Notes: generated by a model not told the origin, from the letters alone. Shown: positions 25,236 to 34,732, counted from the first letter of the stretch. The stretch is DNA of 47,218 bases from Prosthecobacter debontii (GCA_945885485.1 CAMCYT010000001.1:1-47218), one strand, 5' to 3'. A program made the numbers and translations.

Positions 25236-28172
25236 TTAGAACGAGTAGGAACCACCGATGTTCACACCGTTTGCAACTTCTGCATCTGTGCTGAATTCCG
25301 CACGGTAGTTGATTCCAAGGCGGACATTTTCGGTCACTTGGTATTGAGCACCCATACCGATTGAGAAGAAATCATTGCCAAGCCCTGGAGAAGCTACCGC
25401 AAATGGGGTACCACCTAAGCTTGCTCCGATATTCTTTTCGCTACCGCTGACGTTTTGAGTATAGCTGAGATTGCCATTCAAGCTAAATTGCTTGGTAAAT
25501 TGATATTCAGCTTTAACACCAATCTCTGAGAAGAATGCATCGTAGTCGTGAGCATCCACTGAGAGAGCGCCAGGACCCGTTTCGGTGAATGCTTCGGTAT
25601 CGGAGTTGATGTAATGGAATCCAACGAACGGTGTTACGCGAATATTGTCAGCAGCATAAGCGTCTCCTTCCAGTCCGACATGGATGTCAAAGACATCGGA
25701 ACCCACTTCATCGAATGCGGCATTACCTATACCGGTAAAGCGAGTGCCGCTGAAGTCATAGCAACCGTAGGTGATTCCGCTAGTAGCGATCAGATTGATC
25801 TCAGGCTTGATTGTGTAGCTGGCAATCGCGCCGAGGAGGAAGGCATCAGAGTCGGAATTTAAGGTGGATGAGTTAACATCACCCTCGTCCACTCCGAGGA
25901 AACCTCCAAGCATTAAGCCATTAACATCATGGCGAACACCTACGATGCCACCGTAGCTTTTGATATCATAGTCAGCTCCGTTGATTGAGGAATCCGTTCC
26001 TGTGCTGTAGTGAGTGTAGCCAGCGAATACAGAGGTAACCGACTCACTTGAAACCCCACTGACCACCGGCTCGGAAGATGTGCCGACTGGAATTCTTACC
26101 GAACGAGCCGATCCGTTATTACTGAAGCCCGGCATACTGAGTGCGGCTTTACTATATGACCTGATGGTCTCAACTCCGTAATCCGTAAATCCGGCATAAA
26201 CTTCAGGTGAGATCAAGTTAAGACCGGCAGCTGGAGGGCCATCGCAATCTCCGATGATAAGCAGTGCCATCTGGTCATCTGAATCCGATGCATCCAAGAT
26301 ATTGCCATTGCCAGAAATGTTGGTGTTGATCACGTCGGCGATGACCATCTGGTTTCCGGTGAGTCCTACGATGTCAGCGAGGCTAGCGCCATCGGCAACA
26401 CCGGATCCAAGAAGGGTTACAAGGCCATTCGTATTATCGATCACTAGGAAGTTTCTGTTCGCGAAATCATCCGTGAAGTTATCAGGCAACCCATCGATAT
26501 CACCAGGGGTGCCATCGATAAGAATGGCACTCTCTCCGCGTGCGAATTCGTTTGTTCCGCCTTGGATGACATGGATCGTTCCACCAAGTTGCGTAACACC
26601 GCTGACATAAAGCACATCATTGTCGGTGCCGGGTATCAACTGGCAATTGACGAGTGGAGAGCCGGAATGCGTGACATCAAAGTTGATGGTGCCAGCGGTT
26701 TGAGTGAAGCTCGAAACACTCTCGCTATCTACGAAAGTCAATTCACCGCCATCAATAACCAGAGATGAAGATGAAGCTAGACGACCTGCGGCACTCAATG
26801 CAAGGGTGCCCTCGTTGATGGTGGTAGTGCCGGTGTAGGTGTTGCTGCCGGTGAGGGTCAGTGTGCCGGTTCCATTTTTGGTGAGTCCGCCGACACCTGA
26901 TAGAGTGTAAGCGGATTCTACTGCAAAGCTATTACTGTCGAGCAACAACTCGCCCAGTAGTGAAACATCGCCATCTTCGAAGCCCGTGAAGAGCGTGGAT
27001 TGAGCGGCGGAGATAATTAAGGTGGTATTGTCGAAAGTGACCGTGCCCGAGCCCACACCCTCAGAGATCTGACTGGTGGTAATGGTGCCGGTGCCGAAAT
27101 CCGCAGAGCCGCTGGAGTCAGCCAGCTCGCCAAAGATAATCTGGGCCGCCGAGAGAGAGGCCGCATCAGAGAGGTTGAGTTCATTGTTCGTACCGGAGCG
27201 ACCAACGAGAAGGTTTCCCCCGATATTGAGAGCAGAGCCGGTACCGGAGAGGGAAAGGGTGTTGTTGGCGGAAGTGCTATCGCGACCAATCACAACGAGA
27301 CCATTAGATACATTAACTTGAGCGCCATTGTTGATGTTGAGAGTATTGCTTGAGCCGCCAGAGCCAACGCGAATTTGTGTTCCTGTTATAGTCCAGGTAG
27401 TACCACTATCAGACACAGTAACTGTGTTAAGATTGGAAAGGGCATTTCCACCTATGCGAACATTTTTAGATGTGGTTTGAGAACCTTGCTTAAGTTCCAG
27501 CGTATTATTGTCACCCCGATCACCCACGTAAAGGGTAGCATCATTGGTGAAAGATGAGCCAGCACCCGTGACGGTCAATGTGTTGCCATTTGAACCATCA
27601 AGAGAGCCGATGACGAAATCTTTGTTGAGGGCTGTTGCCTGAAGCAGTCCCCCAGAAGAGACTGTCACCTCGTTTTGAGAGCCAGAGTAGCCAAGATGAA
27701 AAGTATCACTGACGATCCAGCTGGAGGACGTGCCAGCAATTGTTACGGCGTTAACGTTGGATGCGCTGTTGTAGCCCAGGAAAGCACCCGCACTACTGAC
27801 GCTTCCACCGTTCTGGATATCGAGTGAGTTGCTAGAAGCGCTGTAGCCGACGGTCAGGTCGAGTGAGTTCGTCCAGATACCTCCGTCGACATCAACCGAG
27901 CTGCCCGTTGAAGCGGGTTCCACTCCGATGAACGCTTTGGTATTTGTGACGGTGCCACCTGTCAATATATCGAGGGTGCCTATTCCGGTGCTATCACCGA
28001 TGCGTAGCTCACCTCCTACATTCCAAGTTGGGCTGGCGAAAGGAGTAGGAGTGTAGTCACCTGTTGCAGTAACTTGAGCGTGTAAAAAAGGTGCCGCAAG
28101 AAAGACAGACAGCGTGGGAACTATAATAAATGTAAATTTCACAGTTGTAATTCTTATAAAGATTTGTCGCAA
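25236..28172 (-). CDS. Type Va autotransporter with T5SS/PEP-CTERM-type repeats
   Basis: 978 residues. An N-terminal signal segment (TFIIVPTLSVFLAAPFLHAQ) is followed by an about 380-residue passenger of repeated motifs: LDILTGGTVTNTKAFIG, LDIQNGGSVSSAGAFLG, LNINNGAQVNVSNGLVVIG (the G-G-x-V ... h-G repeat of T5SS/PEP-CTERM-associated families). GTGTLTLTGSNTYTGTTTIN is the autotransporter-associated beta-strand repeat. The last 280 residues form the translocator barrel (VFAGYTHYSTG ... NVRLGINYRAEF) and end in Phe, as outer-membrane barrels do. AT content is higher than in neighbours and the gene carries no CTGTTAG site. It is flanked by two copies of a pseudouridine synthase 3' end and is probably an insertion. 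Confidence 0.9.
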   Translation of the reverse strand: MRQIFIRITTVKFTFIIVPTLSVFLAAPFLHAQVTATGDYTPTPFASPTWNVGGELRIGDSTGIGTLDILTGGTVTNTKAFIGVEPASTGSSVDVDGGIWTNSLDLTVGYSASSNSLDIQNGGSVSSAGAFLGYNSASNVNAVTIAGTSSSWIVSDTFHLGYSGSQNEVTVSSGGLLQATALNKDFVIGSLDGSNGNTLTVTGAGSSFTNDATLYVGDRGDNNTLELKQGSQTTSKNVRIGGNALSNLNTVTVSDSGTTWTITGTQIRVGSGGSSNTLNINNGAQVNVSNGLVVIGRDSTSANNTLSLSGTGSALNIGGNLLVGRSGTNNELNLSDAASLSAAQIIFGELADSSGSADFGTGTITTSQISEGVGSGTVTFDNTTLIISAAQSTLFTGFEDGDVSLLGELLLDSNSFAVESAYTLSGVGGLTKNGTGTLTLTGSNTYTGTTTINEGTLALSAAGRLASSSSLVIDGGELTFVDSESVSSFTQTAGTINFDVTHSGSPLVNCQLIPGTDNDVLYVSGVTQLGGTIHVIQGGTNEFARGESAILIDGTPGDIDGLPDNFTDDFANRNFLVIDNTNGLVTLLGSGVADGASLADIVGLTGNQMVIADVINTNISGNGNILDASDSDDQMALLIIGDCDGPPAAGLNLISPEVYAGFTDYGVETIRSYSKAALSMPGFSNNGSARSVRIPVGTSSEPVVSGVSSESVTSVFAGYTHYSTGTDSSINGADYDIKSYGGIVGVRHDVNGLMLGGFLGVDEGDVNSSTLNSDSDAFLLGAIASYTIKPEINLIATSGITYGCYDFSGTRFTGIGNAAFDEVGSDVFDIHVGLEGDAYAADNIRVTPFVGFHYINSDTEAFTETGPGALSVDAHDYDAFFSEIGVKAEYQFTKQFSLNGNLSYTQNVSGSEKNIGASLGGTPFAVASPGLGNDFFSIGMGAQYQVTENVRLGINYRAEFSTDAEVANGVNIGGSYSF

Positions 28173-28269
28173 ATGAAAGGCTTATTTGGATGACACTCCC
28201 TCGGAAACTGGAGAGGTTGAAAAGTTGATCCAGCTGGCACAGAATAAATATGCTAGGCATACTATCGCA

Positions 28270-28577
28270 AGACTAGGCCGTGTCGGGTGGAATTGATGGG
28301 AAATGAGCCAAACGTCCCGCCGCGTGATCCACCAGTGCGTTTCCGAAAATCCATCCCGACCTCTTGGCTGCTTATCGAGTTGGTTGAAGGCAAAAACCGC
28401 CAAGTCAGGCGCATGACCGCAGCGGTCGGGTTCCCAACCCTGCGCTTGATCCGCTGCAAAATCGGGGGATTGGATGAATTCACTTTAGCGCCCGGCGAAT
28501 GGCGAGAACTTAGCTCTGAGGAGCGGAAGAGCTTGATGGGCAAAGATCCAGGCCGGGATCACAAAACCGCACGATAA
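28270..28577 (+). pseudogene. Truncated second copy of the RluE-type synthase 3' part
   Basis: The reading frame from about 28270 encodes RPCRVEL-like sequence, then PPRDPPVRFRKSIPTSWL, GKNRQVRRMTAAVGFPTLRL and SSEERKSLMGKDPG, parallel to residues of the full synthase at 24620-25210. Bases are roughly 80% identical. The N-terminal half with the catalytic Asp is missing, so it cannot be an active synthase. A start at 28287 could give a 96-residue peptide, but no function is expected. The breakpoint lies near 28268, right beyond the autotransporter promoter region. Confidence 0.85.
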
Positions 28578-28608
28578 TCTATTTATTACTCTCATTCTAA
28601 ACCTTCTG

Positions 28609-28700
28609 GCATCCCTGCCGGGATGCGAATATTTTTGAAACGTATCAACCCGAGGTCTCCGACCATCGGGCTAATATCTGCGATCTCGCTGAGGTGAGAA
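28609..28700. repeat. Multi-hairpin palindromic element (possible terminator)
   Basis: A perfect stem GCATCCC-TGCC-GGGATGC (28609-28626) is followed by GAATATTTTTG, then a second stem CCCGAGGT ... ACCATCGGG (28649-28670) with one bulge, and a weaker third, GCGATCTCGCTGAGG (28680 on). Serial hairpins of this style are typical of dispersed palindromic elements. The first stem plus T-run could end transcription of the synthase remnant on the plus strand. Confidence 0.55.
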
Positions 28701-28707
28701 GAGAACA

Positions 28708-29388
28708 TCATCTCGGCAACGCGACCCTCGGCATTTTCACGAAGAAGCTGCCTAGTAATATACCTCCGATTAAGCCACCGAGGTGGGCGCCGTGGGCGAT
28801 GTTCGAGACTCCACTGGTGAAGCCCATGATATCGAACACCAAACCAATGATTGCGACCATTGCCAGTTTGCCCGGCGCGATGGGTCTTGCCATTGGCCAG
28901 ACATGAGGATCGGGCAAGCGCCAGCGGACGGCCATGGCGAGGTATAAGCCTTCAAATCCCATCACCGCCCCTGATGCGCCGAGGCAGGCATTATCTGGAT
29001 TCAGCAAGATGTGGCATAGGCTGCCTGTGATGGCAGTGAAAACGAAAACGAAAAGCATGCAACGTTGTCCAAGCAACTCTGCCGCGAGCGCACCGAAGAT
29101 CCACAAGAAGATCATATTTCCAATGATGTGATTTATATCCGCATGGAGCATCGCTGGAGTGAACAGTGTTAGAAACTCAGCCCATTGTACGTGTTGAAAA
29201 TCGCCTGCGCGTAGGTTGTTCCATGCGTTGATGAGTTCTACGGGAACGAGCACGAAATCGTTGTAAAAGCCCTCGCCGAGAACCTTCTGAAGTAAGAACA
29301 CCAGAAACATCACAATGATGATCGATAGCAGAACGCCCTGAGCTTTCAGGAAAGGGCCGAAACGCATCAACATCCAGCGACGAGCCAT
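28708..29388 (-). CDS. Rhomboid-family intramembrane serine protease
   Basis: 226 residues, six or seven spans. The catalytic Ser is in CLGASGAVMG (G-x-S-G) and the catalytic His in NIAHGAHLGGLIGG (H-x-x-H-h-G-G); the ADINHIIGNMIFLWIFG segment is the H-x-x-x-N oxyanion helix. It cleaves transmembrane segments of other proteins. It begins five bases after the sdhA stop, in the place where sdhB would be expected, and so is probably transcribed with the succinate dehydrogenase genes. Confidence 0.88.
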   Translation of the reverse strand: MARRWMLMRFGPFLKAQGVLLSIIIVMFLVFLLQKVLGEGFYNDFVLVPVELINAWNNLRAGDFQHVQWAEFLTLFTPAMLHADINHIIGNMIFLWIFGALAAELLGQRCMLFVFVFTAITGSLCHILLNPDNACLGASGAVMGFEGLYLAMAVRWRLPDPHVWPMARPIAPGKLAMVAIIGLVFDIMGFTSGVSNIAHGAHLGGLIGGILLGSFFVKMPRVALPR

Positions 29389-29392
29389 GCAA

Positions 29393-31363
29393 TTAGGCGT
29401 AACTGCGGACTGAGAGTTTCACCGTTTCGTATTTTAGCTCCTCTTTGTGGAGCGTAGGAGCCTGGCCGGGGCCGTGGTATTCCCATGCGGAAACGTATGC
29501 GAACTCGCTGTCATGACGTTTGGCTTCGCCCGGTTGGGTTTTACCTTCTAACACTTCCGGATCTTTCTCGGTGAACTGATGCTCGCCACGGAAATGTCCG
29601 CCACAGGATTCCTCGCGTTGGAGAGCGTCGTGGCACATCAGCTCGCCGAACTCCAAGAAGTCTGCGACGCGGCCGGCTTTTTCGAGCTCCATGTTTGCGC
29701 CCTCGCCGGTGCCGGGGATAAGAACGTTGTTCCAGAACTCCTCGCGGATTCTTGAGATTTCCTGAAGTGCCCATTTGAGACCTTCTGCGGTGCGTTCCAT
29801 GCCGCACTTGTCCCACATGACTTTTCCGAGATCGCGATGAAAGGAATCGACTGTGCGTTTGCCTTTGATGGAAAGTAATTTAGCAATGCGCTCGCGGACT
29901 TCGCCCTCAACCTGCGCGAAGGCCGGATGAGCGGTGGTGATCGTGCCGGGTTTCTGCGTTGCGAGATAGTTGGCAATCGTGGTTGGGATCACAAAATAAC
30001 CATCGGCAAGACCTTGCATTAGCGCGGATGCACCGAGGCGGTTCGCACCGTGGTCGGAGAAGTTCGCTTCGCCCAACACGTGCAGGCCGGGGATGTTAGA
30101 CATCAAGTTGTAGTCCACCCAAAGTCCACCCATCGTGTAATGGACGGCGGGATAAATCATCATCGGGCGCTCGTAAGGATTCTCGCCGGCAATTTTTTCA
30201 TACATCTGGAAAAGGTTGCCGTAGTTGGCGCGGATTTTGTCCTCTCCGAGGCGCTTGATCGCATCGCGGAAATCGAGATATACGCCGAGACCGGTGGGAG
30301 CGACACCACGGCCGTCATCACAGGCTTCTTTGGCTGCACGGGATGAAATGTCGCGCGGTGCGAGGTTTCCGAACGATGGATACTTCCTCTCCAAGAAATA
30401 ATCGCGATCTTCCTCGGAGATATCGTTGGGATGCATTTCCTTGGAGCGGAGTTTGGCGGCTATTTCTCGGGATTTAGGAGCCCAGATGCGCCCGTCGTTG
30501 CGGAGCGATTCCGACATCAGGGTGAGCTTGGATTGGTAGTCACCAGAAACGGGAATGCAGGTCGGGTGAATCTGCGTATAGCACGGATTCGCCATGAGTG
30601 CGCCACGTCTGGCGGCGCGCCATGCGGCCATCACGTTGCAACCCATCGCGTTGGTGGAGAGGAAAAACACGTTGCCGTAACCACCGGTTGCGAGAATCAC
30701 TGCATCCGCGGCGTGGGTGGAAATTTCTCCGGTGTTCAGATCACGGACGACGATGCCTTTCGCGTGGCCATCGACTTGCACGAGATCTAACATCTCGGTG
30801 CGCGGATACATTTTCACGCCGCCTTTGCTGATTTCTTTTTCGAGTGCTTGGTAGCAACCAATCAAGAGTTGTTGTCCGGTTTGACCACGGGCGTAAAACG
30901 TGCGGGAAACCTGCGCGCCGCCGAAGGAGCGGTTGTCGAGCAAGCCGCCGTATTCACGAGCGAATGGCACACCTTGGGCAACGCATTGGTCGATGATGCT
31001 GTTAGAGACTTCGGCAAGGCGATAGACGTTTGCCTCGCGAGAGCGGAAGTCGCCGCCTTTGATCGTATCGTAAAAGAGGCGGTAAACTGAGTCGCCATCA
31101 TTGCGGTAGTTTTTCGCGGCGTTGATACCACCTTGAGCAGCGATCGAGTGCGCGCGGCGCGGGGAGTCTTGGTAGCAGAAGCATTTCACGTTGTAACCAA
31201 GCTCGGAAAGCGTTGCGGCTGCAGCACCGCCGGCGAGTCCGGAACCGACCACGATGATGTTGAATTTCCTTTTGTTTGCCGGATTGATCAGCTTCGAGTC
31301 CATTTTGTGTTTGGACCATTTCTGCTCAAGTGGGCCAGCCGGGATTTTGCTATCGAGTGACAT
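29393..31363 (-). CDS. sdhA: Succinate dehydrogenase / fumarate reductase flavoprotein subunit
   Basis: 656 residues, the longer form found with single-cytochrome-b (type B) enzymes. FAD motif GSGLAGGAAAATLSELG near residue 40, the covalent-FAD His region in RAHSIAAQGGINAAKNYRND, and the active-site segment HPTCIPVSGDYQSKL with the R/H of the dicarboxylate site near TMGGLWVD. It oxidises succinate (or reduces fumarate) and passes electrons to an iron-sulfur subunit and then menaquinone. It follows sdhC by 18 bases. The iron-sulfur subunit SdhB that normally comes next is not here. Confidence 0.95.
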   Translation of the reverse strand: MSLDSKIPAGPLEQKWSKHKMDSKLINPANKRKFNIIVVGSGLAGGAAAATLSELGYNVKCFCYQDSPRRAHSIAAQGGINAAKNYRNDGDSVYRLFYDTIKGGDFRSREANVYRLAEVSNSIIDQCVAQGVPFAREYGGLLDNRSFGGAQVSRTFYARGQTGQQLLIGCYQALEKEISKGGVKMYPRTEMLDLVQVDGHAKGIVVRDLNTGEISTHAADAVILATGGYGNVFFLSTNAMGCNVMAAWRAARRGALMANPCYTQIHPTCIPVSGDYQSKLTLMSESLRNDGRIWAPKSREIAAKLRSKEMHPNDISEEDRDYFLERKYPSFGNLAPRDISSRAAKEACDDGRGVAPTGLGVYLDFRDAIKRLGEDKIRANYGNLFQMYEKIAGENPYERPMMIYPAVHYTMGGLWVDYNLMSNIPGLHVLGEANFSDHGANRLGASALMQGLADGYFVIPTTIANYLATQKPGTITTAHPAFAQVEGEVRERIAKLLSIKGKRTVDSFHRDLGKVMWDKCGMERTAEGLKWALQEISRIREEFWNNVLIPGTGEGANMELEKAGRVADFLEFGELMCHDALQREESCGGHFRGEHQFTEKDPEVLEGKTQPGEAKRHDSEFAYVSAWEYHGPGQAPTLHKEELKYETVKLSVRSYA

Positions 31364-31381
31364 GATGATTTTAAAAAGGAG

Positions 31382-32107
31382 TTATTTGACGAACCCGAAG
31401 AAGATGGAGAGAGGCACGGAAATGAAGCCGGCCCAGATGACATAAGCGTATCCCAATGAAACTTTACGGATCAGGTCTTGGGATTTTTTAGAGCGCCAGC
31501 CGAGGGTTTGGAACATGGAGCCAACCCCGTGGCTGAGGTGCGAGCAGAGCAGGGTCATGGCGAGGATGTAGAACCCGACGACCAGCGCATTGAGCCCGGA
31601 GGATTGAAACCCAGCGATGACCATGCCGTAGGCGTCGTGGCGGGATTCGCCGGTGGCGGTGTGGTATGGTTCATCCATCATTTCTGAGAAGCCACCTGCG
31701 ATTTTCACCGTGAAATGCAGGATGTGGAAAATAATGAACGCGAGAATCGTCAAGCCGCTCCAGATCATTAGCAGTGAGGATTTTTTCGCCTGGATGACGG
31801 TCTTATATTGGTATTGCTCGCTGCGGGCGGCGCGGTTCTCTCGAGTCAGTTGGATCGTGGCGATCACGTGCAGCACGACAGTGACGAGTAAGCTAATTCG
31901 AGCCACCCAGATTAACGCGCCGTGTCCAGCCTCGTGGAGAAATTGGGCGTAATCGTTGAAAGCTTCACGACCCGCGAAAATCAAAAGGTTTCCAGTCAAA
32001 TGGCCTGCGAGGAAAAGCACCATCGCGGCCCCGGTGACGGCAACGATGAGTTTTTTTCCGATGGAAGATTGCCAATAGGCGGTGGCACTGCGAGTAAGGG
32101 CGTTCAT
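31382..32107 (-). CDS. sdhC: Succinate dehydrogenase cytochrome b subunit
   Basis: 241 residues, five spans. SSIGKKLIVAVTGAAMVLFL and AGHLTGNLLIFAG are typical of the Bacteroidetes/Bacillus-type single cytochrome b558 subunit, with His residues at HLTGN, HVIATIQL, FHILHF and HLSHGVGSMFQTLG as heme ligands. It anchors SdhA/SdhB in the inner membrane and reduces menaquinone. It is the promoter-proximal gene of sdhC-sdhA-rhomboid and is divergent from the MsbA-like exporter. Confidence 0.92.
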   Translation of the reverse strand: MNALTRSATAYWQSSIGKKLIVAVTGAAMVLFLAGHLTGNLLIFAGREAFNDYAQFLHEAGHGALIWVARISLLVTVVLHVIATIQLTRENRAARSEQYQYKTVIQAKKSSLLMIWSGLTILAFIIFHILHFTVKIAGGFSEMMDEPYHTATGESRHDAYGMVIAGFQSSGLNALVVGFYILAMTLLCSHLSHGVGSMFQTLGWRSKKSQDLIRKVSLGYAYVIWAGFISVPLSIFFGFVK

Positions 32108-32300
32108 TTTTTAGAGAGATGTGGCTCGTCCACGCGCAATCTGGTATCGAGTTACGAAAAACTCAAACTCTAATACCCAAATTTTGGCAAGAATCTGAAA
32201 GCCTCCCCAGAACCCGTTGCAGCGATAGCGCGGAACAAATATTACCACCCATTTACAGATCGCCACGGCAAGACCTTCCCGTCTAGCTTTGCGCTGAAAT

Positions 32301-34013
32301 ATGCTCCGCCTTATCCGTCATACCCTGCGCTTCCCTCTGATGAGTGGGTTTTCTCTGCTTTTGGCCATTGCCTGCACCTCGCTGGTGCTGGTGCTGCCGG
32401 GTGTCACGATGCGTTTCATCGATACGATCATTGGCCAAAACCGTCCGGATCTTATTTTATCCACTGCGCTCATCGGCGCCGGAGCCATTCTTGCACGCCA
32501 GGCGCTTTTCACTCTCCGGACCTATCTTAACAACGCCCTTGAACTGAAGCTGACCCACCTGATTCGTGTTGAACTCTATGACAAGCTCCAGCGCCTACCG
32601 GTCAAGTGGTTCGATAAAAACTCCTCCGGTGAGATTATGTCGCGCGTGGCGGACGACGTTCCGACGATGGATAGGGTCATTATCGAGGGGTTGGACCAAG
32701 CGCTCGCAGCAGTGCTCCAGTTCCTTATCGTGATCGGCTATCTGCTCTATCACTCGTGGGAACTGACTTTGGTTACGCTGATACCGCTACCATTCATCGG
32801 ATTTCTTACTGCGTGGTGGTCGAAAAAGGCAGAGCCGAAATGGCGCGCCTCTTCCGAGGCCTCTTCCGCACTCAACGCTATCCTCCACGACAATCTTGCC
32901 GGCATTCGCCAGATTAAGGCATACACGGTCGAGCCGCAGGCACTTTCCGACTTCGGTGAGGCTTCTCTCAAGGTCGGGGACAAGCACATGGATGTCATGA
33001 AAGGCCAAGCCATTGTCTGGCCCACCGTGTCCTTTATCGCGGAGGCGGGCATCATTCTCATGGTCGCGTTTGGCGCATGGTGGACGCTTAACGGTCAGCT
33101 ATCTCCCGGTGTGGTCATTGCGTTTCTTGTCGCATGGGGTTTTCTCTTCGACCCCATCTCCCGCATCAACCCGCTTTCACAGACATTTACTAGAGGCCTA
33201 GTATCTGCAAAACGTGTATTTGCCATCATAGATACCCCGGACGAAACGCATCTAACCGAAGGAAATCGCCCGGAAAACTTCTCCGGTAAAATCGAGTTCC
33301 GTGATGTCTCTTTTTCATACAACGACGACGCGCCCGCCCTGCAACACATTTCCTTAACCGCACTTCCCGGCCAGACACTGGCACTTGTCGGTTCGACTGG
33401 ATCCGGAAAATCTACCGTGCTCAATCTCCTTTCCCGTTTCTACGAGCCGATCTCTGGTAAAATTCTGTTAGACGGTGAGCCAATCTCGGAAATCTCTAAG
33501 GAATGGCTACGCGACAACACTGGCTTCGTCACTCAAGAGACATTTCTTTTCAACACCACCATCCGTGAGAATCTCACTCTTGCGAAGCACCAGGCCAGCG
33601 ACGAAGAGTTGTGGTCCGTGCTTGAAGCCGCCAATGCCGCAGACTTTATTCGCGCCCTTCCAGAAGGTCTTGATGCGAAAGCCGGTGAGCGCGGCATCCG
33701 CTTCTCTGGTGGCGAAAAGCAGCGCCTCTCCATCGCGCGCGCCCTCTTGAAAAACCCCCCGCTTCTTTTGTTAGATGAAGCCACTTCCGCCCTCGACAAC
33801 CATACCGAGAAACTCGTCCAACAAGCCCTTGACCGTCTCCGCTCCAACCGTACCTCCTTTGTCATCGCCCACCGTCTCAGCACCATCCGCAATGCCGATC
33901 TTATCTGCGTTCTCCATAAAGGCGAACTCGTCGAAAGCGGCAGACATGAAAAATTGTTAGAAAATAACGGACACTATGCACATCTCCAGCGCGGGAAAGA
34001 TGCCACTATCTGA
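32301..34013 (+). CDS. MsbA-like ABC exporter (fused membrane and ATPase domains)
   Basis: 570 residues. Six spans in the first 310 residues (LLLAIACTSLVLVLPGVTMR opens the first), then the ATPase domain: Walker A GSTGSGKST (about 371-379), Q-loop FVTQETFLFN, signature FSGGEKQRLSIARAL and Walker B LLLLDEATSALD. Acts as a homodimer flipping lipid or a hydrophobic compound out of the cytoplasm. Single gene, divergent from sdhC; no partner genes. Three TGTTAGA-type sites lie near its 3' end (33465, 33769, 33956). Confidence 0.92.
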   Translation: MLRLIRHTLRFPLMSGFSLLLAIACTSLVLVLPGVTMRFIDTIIGQNRPDLILSTALIGAGAILARQALFTLRTYLNNALELKLTHLIRVELYDKLQRLPVKWFDKNSSGEIMSRVADDVPTMDRVIIEGLDQALAAVLQFLIVIGYLLYHSWELTLVTLIPLPFIGFLTAWWSKKAEPKWRASSEASSALNAILHDNLAGIRQIKAYTVEPQALSDFGEASLKVGDKHMDVMKGQAIVWPTVSFIAEAGIILMVAFGAWWTLNGQLSPGVVIAFLVAWGFLFDPISRINPLSQTFTRGLVSAKRVFAIIDTPDETHLTEGNRPENFSGKIEFRDVSFSYNDDAPALQHISLTALPGQTLALVGSTGSGKSTVLNLLSRFYEPISGKILLDGEPISEISKEWLRDNTGFVTQETFLFNTTIRENLTLAKHQASDEELWSVLEAANAADFIRALPEGLDAKAGERGIRFSGGEKQRLSIARALLKNPPLLLLDEATSALDNHTEKLVQQALDRLRSNRTSFVIAHRLSTIRNADLICVLHKGELVESGRHEKLLENNGHYAHLQRGKDATI

Positions 34014-34030
34014 TTTCAGGCAGAACAATC

Positions 34031-34732
34031 TCAATCCTCATCCATGAGTTCGCGTTCGGCTTTGCTTTTGTGGCGGATGTCTCTGGCGTGTTCGAGGAAA
34101 ACGGCGTCTTCGCCGATGTTGCAGGAGAGGTCGCCGACACGTTCGAGTGAGCGAACGATGATAATAAGGTGAAGATATTCCTGACTACGGCCGACGGTGT
34201 CTTCGATGCGAGCGCTGAATTGGGCGGTCACTTCTTTATGCATTTTATCGAGCTCTTTGTCGCGAACGTAGAGGGAGGCGCCGAGTGGGCCGTTGCCATC
34301 GCTGTAAGAGGAAATCGCATCGCGCAGCAAGTGATCGGCAAGTGAGTAGATAGGCTCGACCAAGGTGACATCGCTAAGCTCATGGGTTGTGGTGATTTTT
34401 TTCGCACGTTTGGCGATGCTGACCGAGTGATCCGCGATGCGCTCAAGGTTCATGGAAATTTTCATGGATGCAACGACGAGGCGGAGATCGGAGGCAAGAG
34501 GGTGATATTTGACGAGGATTTCCATCCCGAGCTTGTCGATGGAGCGCTCGAGTTCGTCGATTTCATCGTCGTCTGCGATGACGGAGTTCGCGAGTTCGGA
34601 GTTGCGTTCGAGCAAGGCTTGGATCGCTCGCTCTAAGTTGTGTCGGGTTTTTGCTGCCATTCTTAACACCTCGCCTTTCAAGGTTGAAATGGCGTGATCA
34701 AAATCGCGGAGAATGTGAGGGGAGTTACTCAT
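34031..34732 (-). CDS. phoU: PhoU-type phosphate signalling protein
   Basis: 233 residues from ATG 34732 (MSNSPHILRDFD); an alternative ATG lies at 34756. Two copies of the PhoU three-helix domain are visible, each with the E/D-x-x-x-D metal cluster: VIADDDEIDELERSIDKLGM and YVRDKELDKMHKEVTAQFSA, each followed by MNLERIADHSVSIAKRAKKI or RSLERVGDLSCNIGEDAVFL. It represses the Pho regulon and modulates phosphate uptake by the Pst transporter. No pst or phoR genes are in the window. Confidence 0.92.
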   Translation of the reverse strand: MSNSPHILRDFDHAISTLKGEVLRMAAKTRHNLERAIQALLERNSELANSVIADDDEIDELERSIDKLGMEILVKYHPLASDLRLVVASMKISMNLERIADHSVSIAKRAKKITTTHELSDVTLVEPIYSLADHLLRDAISSYSDGNGPLGASLYVRDKELDKMHKEVTAQFSARIEDTVGRSQEYLHLIIIVRSLERVGDLSCNIGEDAVFLEHARDIRHKSKAERELMDED

